64,000 bases of DNA from assembly GCF_008761635.1 (NCBI RefSeq), contig NZ_CP044344.1, positions 1,178,001 to 1,242,000 of the forward strand, read 5' to 3'. Below are positions 30,206 through 38,178 of this stretch, in pieces. Source of the stretch: Nocardioides cynanchi (lineage in GTDB: Bacteria > Actinomycetota > Actinomycetes > Propionibacteriales > Nocardioidaceae). The position numbers and the translations under genes are program-made. Within the stretch, counting starts at the first letter, position 1, and each line of letters begins with the position of its first letter. The notes under the pieces were generated by a model, which saw only the letters and a list, made by a program, of their open reading frames with translations, made no database searches and was not told the DNA's origin.

Positions 30206-30953
30206 CGGCGACGCTCTGGTCCAGGTCGGCCGACTCCGACGCGGCCGGCTTGTGCAGGTAGACCACCAGGCTCTTGCCGATCAGCGGGTTCAGCACGCGC
30301 TCGGCCCAGCGGGTCGCGCGGGGGCGCTTCATGATGTCCCAGACCAGGAGCCGGTGGTAGGCCTTCGCGACCGGGTGGTCGTCGTTGTGCACCCCGACCG
30401 CGCACTTGATCCACCAGTACGGCGCGTGCAGGCCGTGCGCGTAGTGCTTGCCGTCGTAGGCCAGGCCGGCGTTGGTCGCCTTGGTGATCAGCTCTGCGTC
30501 GGAGTAGATCCGGATGTGCCCGCCGGGGGTGTTGTGGTAGTCGTCGGAGAGCTTCCAGCACACCAGCTCGGGCAGCCAGCGCGGCACGGTCAGCGCGATC
30601 GTGCCGCCCGGCCGCAGCACCCGGACCAGCTCCTCGATGGCCGCGATGTCGGCCGGTACGTGCTCGAGGATCTCCGCGGCCACGATCCGGTCGAACTCGC
30701 CGTCGGCGAACGGGAGGGAGAGAGCGTCGCCCTCCTCGACGTCCGCCTCGGCGCCCAGCGGCACCTCGCCGGCCTCCGCCATCGCCACGAAGAGGTCGCG
30801 CACGTGGGCGAGCTCCTCGGCGTCCTGGTCGAAGGCGACCACGTCGGCGCCCCGGCGGTACATCTCGAAGGCGTGCCGGCCGGCGCCGCAGCCCAGGTCG
30901 AGCACCCGCTCCCCCGGCTGGAGCCCGAGCCGGTCGAAGTCGACGGTCAGCAC
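30195..30953 (-). CDS. Class I SAM-dependent methyltransferase
   Basis: The 252-residue protein has motif I VLDLGCGAGRHAFE, an acidic motif II (ADVVAFDQDAEE) and motif IV AAEILEHVP. The methyltransferase core covers residues 1-165; the C-terminal 80 residues are extra and contain a WWIKCAVG segment. The GTG start overlaps the GT4 stop by 7 nt. Its acceptor is unknown; a glycolipid or glycan made by the neighbouring glycosyltransferase is the simplest guess. Confidence 0.87.
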
Positions 30954-32248
30954 GTCTGCTCCTCGGTCGCGGTGCGGGGTCGGGGCTCGGTGGCGGAGCG
31001 CTGTCGTGACTCCTGGGCGAAGGCGACGATGGCATCGTCGTAGGCCTGCGCGGTCGCAGCAGCGACGGCGTGCCAGCTGAACAGCTCCTCGACCCGCCGG
31101 CGTCCGGCCGCGCCGTACCGCGCCCGGCGCTCGGGGTCGTCGAGCAGCTCACCGATCGCGGTCACCAGCTCACCGACGTCGCCGGGCGTGACCAGGTCGG
31201 CGCAGAGACCGTCGGGGCCCACGACCTCGGGGATCGCGCCGGCCCGGGAGACCACCAGCGGGGTGGCCGTCGCCATCAGCTCGGCGGTCGGCAGGGAGAA
31301 GCCCTCGTAGAGGCTGGGCACGCAGGCGAGCTCGGCGGAGCCCATCAGCTCGACCAGCTCGGCGTCGCTGATGCCGTGCACGAACCGGACGTGGTCCCGG
31401 ATGGCCAGCTGGTCGAGGAGCTGCTCGGTGCGGCCGCCGGGTGACGGGCGGGTGACCAGCATCAGCTCGAGCTCCGGTCGCTCGGTGCGCAGCTTGGCGA
31501 ACGCCTCGAGCAGGGTCGCGATGCCCTTGACCGGGGCGTCGGCGCTGGCCATCGCGATGATCCGGCCGGGCATCCGTGGGCTGGTCGGCGGCACGAACGA
31601 CTCCTCGACCCCGAGCAGCACCACCCTGGTCCGGGCCGGGTCGACGCCGAACTCACGGACGACGTCACGGCGGGACGACTCCGACGGCACCAGCACCATC
31701 CGCATCCGGCGGGCGACCCGCGCCTGCATCCGGACGAAGCCGTACCAGCGGCGCAGGGTCAGCCGCTTGCGTCGGGTCGGCGCGGAGGCGATGTCGATGC
31801 GCCGGTCGATGCTGATCGGGTGGTGGATGGTCGTCACCAGGGGCAGCCCGACCCGCTCCTCGAGGTCGAGCAGGGCCGAGCCGAGCACCTGGTTGTCGTG
31901 GACCACGTCGAAGTCGGCGGACCGCTGCTCCAGGAGCCGCAGCACGCGCTTGCTGAACGTCCGCGGCTCGGGGAACCCGGCCGTCCACATGGTCAGCACC
32001 TCCTCGACGTCGATCCGGTCGCGGATCTCCGACGGGCGGGGCGTGCGGAACGGGTCGGGCTCGCGGTAGAGGTCCAGGCTGGGCACCTCGGTCAGCCGGA
32101 CGCCCTCGTCGAGCACCGGGTAGGGCTGGCCGGAGAACACCTCGACCTCATGGCCCAGCCGGACCAGCTCCCGGCTCAGGTGGCGGACGTAGACGCCCTG
32201 GCCACCGCAGTGCGGCTTGCTGCGGTAGGACACGAGGGCCACGCGCAC
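30947..32248 (-). CDS. Glycosyltransferase family 4 protein
   Basis: The 433-residue GT-B enzyme has the N-terminal acceptor loop SKPHCGGQGVYVRHLSREL. Its C-terminal donor domain contains GRIIAMASADAPVKGIATLL, the diagnostic VPSLYEGFSLPTAELMA (E-x7-E) and ATPLVVSRAGAIPEVVG. The GTG at 32248 has GGAGAGG 8 nt upstream; a GTG at 32284 in the same frame is possible. First gene of a three-gene operon preceded by an operator-like palindrome. Confidence 0.9.
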   Translation of the reverse strand: MRVALVSYRSKPHCGGQGVYVRHLSRELVRLGHEVEVFSGQPYPVLDEGVRLTEVPSLDLYREPDPFRTPRPSEIRDRIDVEEVLTMWTAGFPEPRTFSKRVLRLLEQRSADFDVVHDNQVLGSALLDLEERVGLPLVTTIHHPISIDRRIDIASAPTRRKRLTLRRWYGFVRMQARVARRMRMVLVPSESSRRDVVREFGVDPARTRVVLLGVEESFVPPTSPRMPGRIIAMASADAPVKGIATLLEAFAKLRTERPELELMLVTRPSPGGRTEQLLDQLAIRDHVRFVHGISDAELVELMGSAELACVPSLYEGFSLPTAELMATATPLVVSRAGAIPEVVGPDGLCADLVTPGDVGELVTAIGELLDDPERRARYGAAGRRRVEELFSWHAVAAATAQAYDDAIVAFAQESRQRSATEPRPRTATEEQTC

Positions 32249-32292
32249 GAGGTCCGCCTCTCCGGCTCGGGTCGACCGGAGCACGGAGGTTG

Positions 32293-32318
32293 CTACCGAC
32301 CGGTAGGGGACGAGCCTA
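32293..32318 (-). promoter_or_regulatory. Promoter and operator-like palindrome of the GT4 operon
   Basis: The minus strand has a -10-like TAGGCT (32313-32318). Immediately downstream, over the expected start site, is CTACCGGTCGGTAG (32293-32306), with 6-bp arms and a 2-bp centre. A palindrome at +1 is a classic repressor position, and the motif resembles TetR-type half-sites. The regulator is not identified in this window. Confidence 0.5.
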
Positions 32319-32340
32319 ACCGGGCCTCAGGAGGCTCGGA

Positions 32341-33315
32341 TCAGGTGCCCTCGCTGGAGTGACCGGGGAACACGTGCGCACTGGGATCGACCACGACGGC
32401 GGCGTTGTTGACCGCGGTCGCCGCCTCGCCGAAGCCGACCGCGATCAGCCGGACCTTGCCGGGGTACTCGGTGATGTCGCCGGCGGCGAAGACCCGCTCG
32501 AGGTTGGTGCGCATCGCCGCGTTCACCACCACATGGCGCTTCTGCACCTCGATCCCCCAGTGCTGGAGCGGTCCGAGGTCCGCGACGAAGCCGAGGGCGG
32601 CCACCACGGCCTGCGCCGGGCGGCGTACCGGCTCCTGGCCGTCGACGGTGATCTCCACCTCGGCGACGGTGGGCTCTCCGAACATCCCCGTGACCTGCGC
32701 CTTGGTGATGATGTCGACGTCGAGGTCACGCACCTGCTGGACCGACCGCTCGTGGGCGCGGAAGGCGTCGCGCCGGTGCACCAGCGCCACCGACCGGGCG
32801 ATCGGCTCGAGGTGGATCGCCCAGTCGAACGCCGAGTCGCCGCCGCCGACGATCACGACGTCCTTGCCGGCGTACGGCGCGAAGCTGGGCACGAAGAACT
32901 CCATGCCCCGCCCGAGCCACCCGTCCCCGGCCGGCAGCGGGCGCGGACTGAACTTGCCGATGCCCGCGGTGATCAGCGCCGCCTTGGCGGTCACCGTGGT
33001 GCCGTCGTCGAGGGAGACCGTCACGTCGTCGTCGGTGTGCTCCAGCCCGGTGGCGGTGCGGTCGAGGAGGTACTCCGGCTGGGCGGTGTTCGCCTGCTCG
33101 ACCAGGCCCTCGACGAGGTCGCGGCCCTTGACCGACGGGAAGCCGGCGACGTCGAGGATCTGCTTCTCGGGGTACATCGCGGTGATCTGCCCGCCCAGCT
33201 CCGGCAGCGAGTCGACCACGGCCACCCGCAGCTGGCGGAAGCCCGCGTAGTAGGCGGCGTACAGGCCGGTGGGACCGGCCCCGATGATCACCAGGTCCAC
33301 GTCGAGGTGTGCCAC
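32341..33315 (-). CDS. Ferredoxin-NADP reductase, thioredoxin-reductase-like type
   Basis: This 324-residue flavoprotein has FAD motif VIIGAGPTGLYAAYYAGF, NADPH motif VVIVGGGDSAFDWA and the FAD-closing VFAAGDITEYPGK. The redox CxxC of thioredoxin reductase is absent, which assigns it to the YumC-like ferredoxin/flavodoxin-NADP reductases. The GTG at 33315 follows GGAAGG at 6 nt. An ATG at 33342 (ATGA overlap with the previous gene) would add 9 residues and is less likely. Confidence 0.9.
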   Translation of the reverse strand: MAHLDVDLVIIGAGPTGLYAAYYAGFRQLRVAVVDSLPELGGQITAMYPEKQILDVAGFPSVKGRDLVEGLVEQANTAQPEYLLDRTATGLEHTDDDVTVSLDDGTTVTAKAALITAGIGKFSPRPLPAGDGWLGRGMEFFVPSFAPYAGKDVVIVGGGDSAFDWAIHLEPIARSVALVHRRDAFRAHERSVQQVRDLDVDIITKAQVTGMFGEPTVAEVEITVDGQEPVRRPAQAVVAALGFVADLGPLQHWGIEVQKRHVVVNAAMRTNLERVFAAGDITEYPGKVRLIAVGFGEAATAVNNAAVVVDPSAHVFPGHSSEGT

Positions 33316-33338
33316 GTCGTTCCTTCCATCAGGGATGT

Positions 33339-33842
33339 TCATCGGGTCTGCACGTTGGCCACGAGCCAGCCACGGTCGGTGTGGACCATGGTGACCAGCG
33401 CCCGCCGGGCGTCGTACGACGGGGGGTTGCCGCCGCTGGTCGTGCGCTGGTCGAGGAAGAGCAGCACGAGCAGCCGGTCGGACGTCGCGCTCACGACCCC
33501 GGAGGCTGCCACCTTGGTGCTGGTGCTCGTGCGCGAGGCCACCATCCGGGCACGCACCGGGGCGGCGCTGCTGCGGTACTGCGCGGCGAAGGTGTCGGTC
33601 ATCAGCCCGCTGACCTGGGTCAGGTGGGAGTCGTACGAGCGCCAGGACGTCGTGAAGATCCGGGCGGCGTCGAGGGCCGCCGTCTGGGTCGCGGTGCTGG
33701 CCGCGATGTCGCCGATCACGACCGGGCGCTCGGCCGACGCGGTCGGCGCCGGTACCCCCCAGAGGTACCACGCCTCGGCCGCCAGGGCCGTGACCGGCAC
33801 CAGCAGGGCGGCCGCCAGCACCGGGGTCAGCCGGCCGCTCAC
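33339..33842 (-). CDS. Small membrane-anchored protein, Mce-associated-like
   Basis: The 167-residue protein has one N-terminal membrane segment (about 6-28) and an extracytoplasmic alpha+beta domain ending TDRGWLVANVQTR. This resembles the Mce-associated/NTF2-like membrane proteins of actinobacteria, and it is similar in plan to the next gene upstream, with which it overlaps by GTGA. No mce genes are nearby. The function is unknown. Confidence 0.7.
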   Translation of the reverse strand: MSGRLTPVLAAALLVPVTALAAEAWYLWGVPAPTASAERPVVIGDIAASTATQTAALDAARIFTTSWRSYDSHLTQVSGLMTDTFAAQYRSSAAPVRARMVASRTSTSTKVAASGVVSATSDRLLVLLFLDQRTTSGGNPPSYDARRALVTMVHTDRGWLVANVQTR

Positions 33843-34360
33843 GAGGTGCCCCCGACGAACTGGACGTTGGAGGTCAGCCAGCGGCCGTCCTCGGCGACCA
33901 GGCTGAGCCGGAGCCGGTAGCTCCGCTCCACGGGCCGGCCACCGGTGCGGTCGTTGGCGACGGTGCCGGCCGTCGCGACGATCACCGTCGCGTTGGTCGG
34001 GTCGACCTGGACCACACCGGACCAGACGACGTGGCCCACCATCGAGGAGCGGTGGCGTTGCAGCACCCGGACCACGCGCCCCGACGCGCTCGCGTAGTGG
34101 GCGCGGAAGCTGCCGGTGGCGCCGGCCGCGACCGCTCCCACCGTCTGCTCGGCCCGGTCGTAGCGGAGGTTGACGAAGGCGGTCGCCTCGGCGTTCGCGG
34201 CGGCCAGCACCGCGCCGTACCGCTCCTGGGCGACGCGGGCGTCGAGGCGGTCCTGGTGGGTGCGGCGGACGAGGGCGGCACCGAGCACGGCCAGCACCAC
34301 GAGCAGTGCGAGGAGCCCGGCCAGCCATCGGTTGGTGACGCTCACGACGGCACGCCGCAA
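33839..34360 (-). CDS. Small membrane-anchored protein, Mce-associated-like, paralogue of neighbour
   Basis: This 173-residue protein has one N-terminal transmembrane helix (WLAGLLALLVVLAVLGAAL) and a soluble outside domain ending EDGRWLTSNVQFVG. The closing motif parallels the downstream neighbour, suggesting a duplicated pair. The start is uncertain: TTG at 34360 has GGAGG 13 nt upstream, while GTG at 34345 has none. The 123-bp gap to the divergent channel-like gene must hold its promoter. Confidence 0.68.
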   Translation of the reverse strand: MRRAVVSVTNRWLAGLLALLVVLAVLGAALVRRTHQDRLDARVAQERYGAVLAAANAEATAFVNLRYDRAEQTVGAVAAGATGSFRAHYASASGRVVRVLQRHRSSMVGHVVWSGVVQVDPTNATVIVATAGTVANDRTGGRPVERSYRLRLSLVAEDGRWLTSNVQFVGGTS

Positions 34361-34483
34361 CCGCCAGCCGCGACCTCCACGGAGTCCCTCCCAGGCTCAA
34401 TCGATCACCCGCCGTCCGCATCGTACGGCGCGGTGCCCCCGCGCCGACGCGCTCGCCACGCGGCGGTTGCCTACGATGCCGGT

Positions 34484-35179
34484 GTGGCTGTCCAGAGCGT
34501 GGTCCGCGGGCCCGGGCTCGGCACGCTGCGGCGCAACCCCTCCGCAGTGCTCCTCGCGGCTCAGCTGCTGTCGATCCTGGCCTACCCCTTCCTGGACTCC
34601 TCGACCGCCGGGCGCGCCGCGATCGGGGTCTTCGGCCTGGTCGTGGTGGCCGCGGCCCTGTGGGCGGTGCGGAGCACACCGGCACTCACCTGGGTGGCCC
34701 TGCTCCTCGGCGGGCCGGCCATGGTGCTCACCGTGCTCGAGGCGACCTCGCCCGACAACCATGCCGTCGTGCTGGTCTCGGCGCTCTTCCACGCGCCGTT
34801 CTACTTCTTCATCTCCTACGGCATGATCCGCTACGTCTTCGCCGACGAGCGGGTCAGCTCCGACGAGATCTACGCGACCGGCGCCGCGTTCACGGTGGTG
34901 GCCTGGGGCTTCGCCTACGTCTACGCCGCTGCCCAGGTGGTCTGGCCGGGCTCGTTCACCGGCTCCGGCGGCGTGGGCGACCGTAGCTGGTTCGAGCTGT
35001 TGTTCCTGTCGTTCACCACCCTGACCAGCACCGGCCTCTCCGACGTGACACCGGTGCTCGGGCACGCCCGGTCGCTGTCGATGGTCGAGCAGGTGACCGG
35101 CGTCTTCTACATCGCGTTCGTGGTCGCCCGGATGGTGGCCCTGACCGTGGCTCGTCGCCGGCCCGAGGACGCGACCTGA
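34484..35179 (+). CDS. Two-pore-type ion-channel-like membrane protein with altered selectivity filter
   Basis: The 231-residue integral membrane protein has about five hydrophobic helices followed by a pore loop and a final helix. The loop SFTTLTSTGLSDVTP (176-190) aligns with potassium-channel pore loops such as SFTTLTTVGYGDVTP. However, G-Y-G is G184-L-S, so the potassium filter is missing. The GTG start lies 6 nt after TACGAT, suggesting a leaderless mRNA. Whether it conducts ions, and which, is unknown. Confidence 0.75.
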   Translation: MAVQSVVRGPGLGTLRRNPSAVLLAAQLLSILAYPFLDSSTAGRAAIGVFGLVVVAAALWAVRSTPALTWVALLLGGPAMVLTVLEATSPDNHAVVLVSALFHAPFYFFISYGMIRYVFADERVSSDEIYATGAAFTVVAWGFAYVYAAAQVVWPGSFTGSGGVGDRSWFELLFLSFTTLTSTGLSDVTPVLGHARSLSMVEQVTGVFYIAFVVARMVALTVARRRPEDAT

Positions 35180-35205
35180 GCGGGTCTGCGGCGCTCCCGG
35201 AGGCG

Positions 35206-36021
35206 TTGGAGGCGGCCGTCACCGGCGTACGACGCGGGTCGGGCACGGTGTCCGTGGTGCTGCGGGTCTCGGGTGAGGAGGCCCCACGGCTGGCGATCGA
35301 TCCGGAGGCGCAGCACTACGCCGCCAGCACGATGAAGCTCCCGGTGCTCGTCGCCGCCCTGCGCCGGGCCGAGCGGGGTGAGCTCGACCTCGACCGGCGG
35401 GTGGTGGTGCACGACGACTTCGACTCCGTGGTGCCGGGCCAGCGCTTCACGATGGACCCCGACCAGGACTCCGACCCCGAGACCTGGGCGGCCCTCGGCG
35501 ACGCCGTGGCCCTGCGGGACCTGGTCGGACGCATGGTCACCGTCTCCGGCAACCTCGCCACCGACCTGGTGCTCGAGCAGGTGGGCCCGGCCGAGGTCGC
35601 CACCGTGCTGGACCTGGCCGGCTGCTCGCCGGGCACCACGCTCCCCCGCGGCATCGAGGACTACCCGGCGCGCGACGCGCGCCTGGACAACCTGGTCACG
35701 GCCGACGACCTGGCCCGGGTGATGGTCGCCCTGGCCGAGGGCCGGCTGGCCGGGCCGGCCGCCACTGCGGAGTGCGAGCGGGTCCTGCGCGCCCAGACCT
35801 ACCGCGGCGGCATCCCCGCCGGCCTGCCGCCCCGCCTGGTCATCGGCAACAAGACCGGCTGGATCGACGGCGTCAACCACGACGTCGCGCTGGTCCGGGC
35901 TGCCGGTCTGCCGCCGGTCGGCCTGGCCGTGCTGGTCTCCGCGCCGGGCACCCCGGAGGAGCGTGAGGCCGGGATCGCCCGGGTCGCGGCTGCGGCGTGG
36001 GACCTTACGATGTCCCGGTGA
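35206..36021 (+). CDS. Class A beta-lactamase-fold serine hydrolase
   Basis: The 271-residue protein has the catalytic tetrad motif S41-T-M-K44, an SDN-like S115-G-N117 and K217-T-G219 in IGNKTGWIDG. No signal peptide is evident, so it is unlikely to be a secreted resistance enzyme; related proteins are annotated as generic serine hydrolases. The start is weak: only TTG at 35206 is in frame without going into unlikely CTG territory, and the GGAGG is too close. It overlaps the next gene by GTGA. Confidence 0.8.
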   Translation: MEAAVTGVRRGSGTVSVVLRVSGEEAPRLAIDPEAQHYAASTMKLPVLVAALRRAERGELDLDRRVVVHDDFDSVVPGQRFTMDPDQDSDPETWAALGDAVALRDLVGRMVTVSGNLATDLVLEQVGPAEVATVLDLAGCSPGTTLPRGIEDYPARDARLDNLVTADDLARVMVALAEGRLAGPAATAECERVLRAQTYRGGIPAGLPPRLVIGNKTGWIDGVNHDVALVRAAGLPPVGLAVLVSAPGTPEEREAGIARVAAAAWDLTMSR

Positions 36022-36602
36022 GCGCGGGGAGCATCTGGCGGGAGTTCGAGCACGACCCGCGCGACCCGTCGTACGCCGGCATGCGGGCCTCCGACCGCGA
36101 CCGTGCCGTCGTCAACGACCTCCTGGCCTCGGCGTACGCGGACGGCCGCCTGGACCGCGACGAGCTCGACGAACGGTCCGGCGCGGTCAGCTCGGCCAAG
36201 ACCTACGCCGAGCTGCTGCCGCCGATCCGCGACCTCACCGCCGACGCGGTGCCGGCCCGCTTCGCCACGGTCGCCCCGACCGACGTACGACGCAGCGCGG
36301 AGGTCTACTTCGCCGGCCAGCGGCGGGACGCGCTGATGGGGTTCCTGGTGCCCAACCTGATCTGCTGGGCGATCTGGCTCATGACCGGTCACAGCGGCTT
36401 CCTCTGGCCGCTCTTCGTCGCCATCCCGACCGGGATCAACCTGCTGCGGGTGCTGGCGAGCCGGCAGGAGATCGTCGAGAAGCGGGTCGAGAAGCTCCAG
36501 CGCCGCCAGGCCAAGGCCCTCGAGACCCCCGAGGCGCAGCAGTCCGGACCGATCGTCGGCGAGGCGGAGCGGTCGCCGGTGCGCGAGACCGACGACGACT
36601 GA
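36018..36602 (+). CDS. DUF1707 / 2TM domain protein
   Basis: A 194-residue protein. The N-terminal DUF1707 motif (MRASDRDRAVVNDLLASAYA, then GRLDRDELDERSG and TYAELLPPIRDL) is followed by two transmembrane helices (about 107-150) and a charged coiled C-terminus (REIVEK-type, RVEKLQRRQAKA). DUF1707 domains are frequent at the N-termini of actinobacterial membrane proteins and of some regulators; the function is not established. The GTG overlaps the hydrolase stop. Confidence 0.82.
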   Translation: MSAGSIWREFEHDPRDPSYAGMRASDRDRAVVNDLLASAYADGRLDRDELDERSGAVSSAKTYAELLPPIRDLTADAVPARFATVAPTDVRRSAEVYFAGQRRDALMGFLVPNLICWAIWLMTGHSGFLWPLFVAIPTGINLLRVLASRQEIVEKRVEKLQRRQAKALETPEAQQSGPIVGEAERSPVRETDDD

Positions 36603-36621
36603 TCCGGGCCGCAGGACGCTG

Positions 36622-36672
36622 GCGGTGAGCCAGGACCGGTCTCGAGCCCGCGAAACGGTCCCAGCTCACCGC
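36622..36672. terminator. Bidirectional stem-loop terminator between convergent genes
   Basis: Arms GCGGTGAGCCAGGACCG (36622-36638) and CGGTCCCAGCTCACCGC (36656-36672) pair over 17 positions with two mismatches around a 17-nt loop. It exactly fills the gap between the DUF1707 gene and the MmcQ gene stop, so it can end transcription from both sides. Confidence 0.7.
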
Positions 36673-37035
36673 TCAGGCGTCCCAGCCGTCGGGGCGGAGC
36701 TTCTGCGGGAGCTTCTCGACGACCAGCCGGTAGGACTCGTCGACCGCCTCGAGCAGCTCGTCGTCGGGGATGCCCTCGAAGGCCAGGTCGTTCCAGCCGG
36801 AGCGACCGATGTAGGCCATCGTGGTCGCGCGGCCGGGGTAGCGGTGCAGCCACTCGTCGGCCACCTCACGGGTGGTCGCGGCCTTGATGCCGACCCCGGA
36901 GCCGCCGAGGAAGGCGAAGATCTTGCCGCGCTCCCCCGGCCCCACCTTGAACACCGGGTGCTCGTGCCCCCAGGGGTTGTCGGCCCAGGCGCCGGGCTTG
37001 GCCGCGCAGTACGCCGTCATCCGGGTCACGTCCAT
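36673..37035 (-). CDS. MmcQ/YjbR family DNA-binding-fold protein
   Basis: The 120-residue protein has the family pattern AYCAAKPGAWADNPWG...VFKVG...KIFAFLGG and closing SYRLVVEKLPQK. MmcQ/YjbR proteins have a CyaY/TBP-like fold with no firm function. The ATG at 37035 has GACAAT 6 nt upstream (leaderless-type). A GTG at 37053, directly after the lipoprotein stop, would add six residues. Confidence 0.8.
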   Translation of the reverse strand: MDVTRMTAYCAAKPGAWADNPWGHEHPVFKVGPGERGKIFAFLGGSGVGIKAATTREVADEWLHRYPGRATTMAYIGRSGWNDLAFEGIPDDELLEAVDESYRLVVEKLPQKLRPDGWDA

Positions 37036-37053
37036 CAGGAGATTGTCGCGCAC

Positions 37054-38142
37054 TCAGCGCTGCCGGCCCGGGGCCGGCAGCGGGGACCAGGTCCGGCCCT
37101 GGTCGGTGGTCACCCTGAGCACCGGCTGGATGAAGCGACGGTCGGGGGTCGTCAGGGCGACCAGACGGCCGTGCGCACTGCTGAGCGAGACGGGCCGGAT
37201 GCCGGGCACCACGTCGACGGGGCGGCCGGGCCGGGCCCGGAGCAGCTGACCCGGGCCGGTGGAGACGAACGCCGTTCCCGAGGGCAGCACCACCGCACTC
37301 AGCGCCTCGACCACGCCCGAGGGTGCCGGCTCGGTGCGCCAGGTGCGACCGGCGTCGTCGGAGACCGCCAGCCCGGCCACGCCGGTGGCGTCGATGCCGT
37401 TGCCCAGAGCCCGGCCCAAGACGACGACGACGTGGTCACCGGCTCCGACCACGACGTCCGCCACCTGCCCCAGCGGCCAGGCCCCGGTCGTCCACCGATG
37501 CCCGGCCAGCGTGGCCCAGACCGGGGACCCGTCGGCGCTGCCCGCGACGACCAGTGCCCCGGAGGCGGTGACGTAGCCGCCGGACGGATGCGCCAGCGGC
37601 GGCTTGGGTACGTCGTACGCGCGACCTGTCGACGGCCGGTACACCACCAGCCGGGCTCCGCGACGCACCAGCACGTCTCCCGGTCGCGGGCGCTCCGACA
37701 CATCGGACACGGCCAGCGGGTGGGCGACGGCATCGACCCCGATCCGGACCAGGTCCATCCCGTGCCGACCCCTCGACGAGACGATCCACCCGTGGGTCAG
37801 TGCGGCCTGCACGAAGCTCGCGGTGGGTGCCCCCCGGACCGCGACCTCCCCCGTGGCGGTCCGGACCGCGAACGCCTGGCGCGGGTGCCGGCCCGAGCCG
37901 GCCGACCAGATGCCGAGCAGGTCGCCCCGGGCATCGGCGGCCCAGCTGTAGAGGTGCGAGCCTGGCGCCGCGACCACGGAACGCGCGGACCGCTCACGGC
38001 CCGAGCCGGGCTCGGCGCTCGGCTGGTCGGGCCGCAGGTTCGCGGGCGGTGCGGGGTGCCGCACGGCAGAGCCGGGTGTGCCGGGATGGCAGCCACCCAG
38101 GACCAGGAGCAGCAGCACAGCGGGAAGCGCTCGTGACCTCAC
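37054..38142 (-). CDS. Beta-propeller-like lipoprotein with Asp-box (BNR) motifs
   Basis: The 362-residue lipoprotein (signal VLLLLVLGGC, lipid Cys near 18) has a body rich in short beta strands. Two sialidase-type Asp boxes are visible, SDDAGRTW and TTDQGRTW, with weaker repeats between. No sialidase catalytic residues can be picked out, so a non-enzymatic propeller such as those near photosystem assembly or WD40/YVTN folds is more likely. The GTG start shares no clear operon with uvrB (36-bp gap from its stop). Confidence 0.7.
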   Translation of the reverse strand: MRSRALPAVLLLLVLGGCHPGTPGSAVRHPAPPANLRPDQPSAEPGSGRERSARSVVAAPGSHLYSWAADARGDLLGIWSAGSGRHPRQAFAVRTATGEVAVRGAPTASFVQAALTHGWIVSSRGRHGMDLVRIGVDAVAHPLAVSDVSERPRPGDVLVRRGARLVVYRPSTGRAYDVPKPPLAHPSGGYVTASGALVVAGSADGSPVWATLAGHRWTTGAWPLGQVADVVVGAGDHVVVVLGRALGNGIDATGVAGLAVSDDAGRTWRTEPAPSGVVEALSAVVLPSGTAFVSTGPGQLLRARPGRPVDVVPGIRPVSLSSAHGRLVALTTPDRRFIQPVLRVTTDQGRTWSPLPAPGRQR

Positions 38143-38178
38143 GGTCCTGAGACCCGTCAGACGGTCAGTTGGTTGCGC

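Noticed and set aside
35206-36021. Beta-lactam resistance gene
   Set aside because: SxxK and KTG are present, but there is no signal peptide and the SDN motif is SGN; the fold is shared by many non-lactamase hydrolases.
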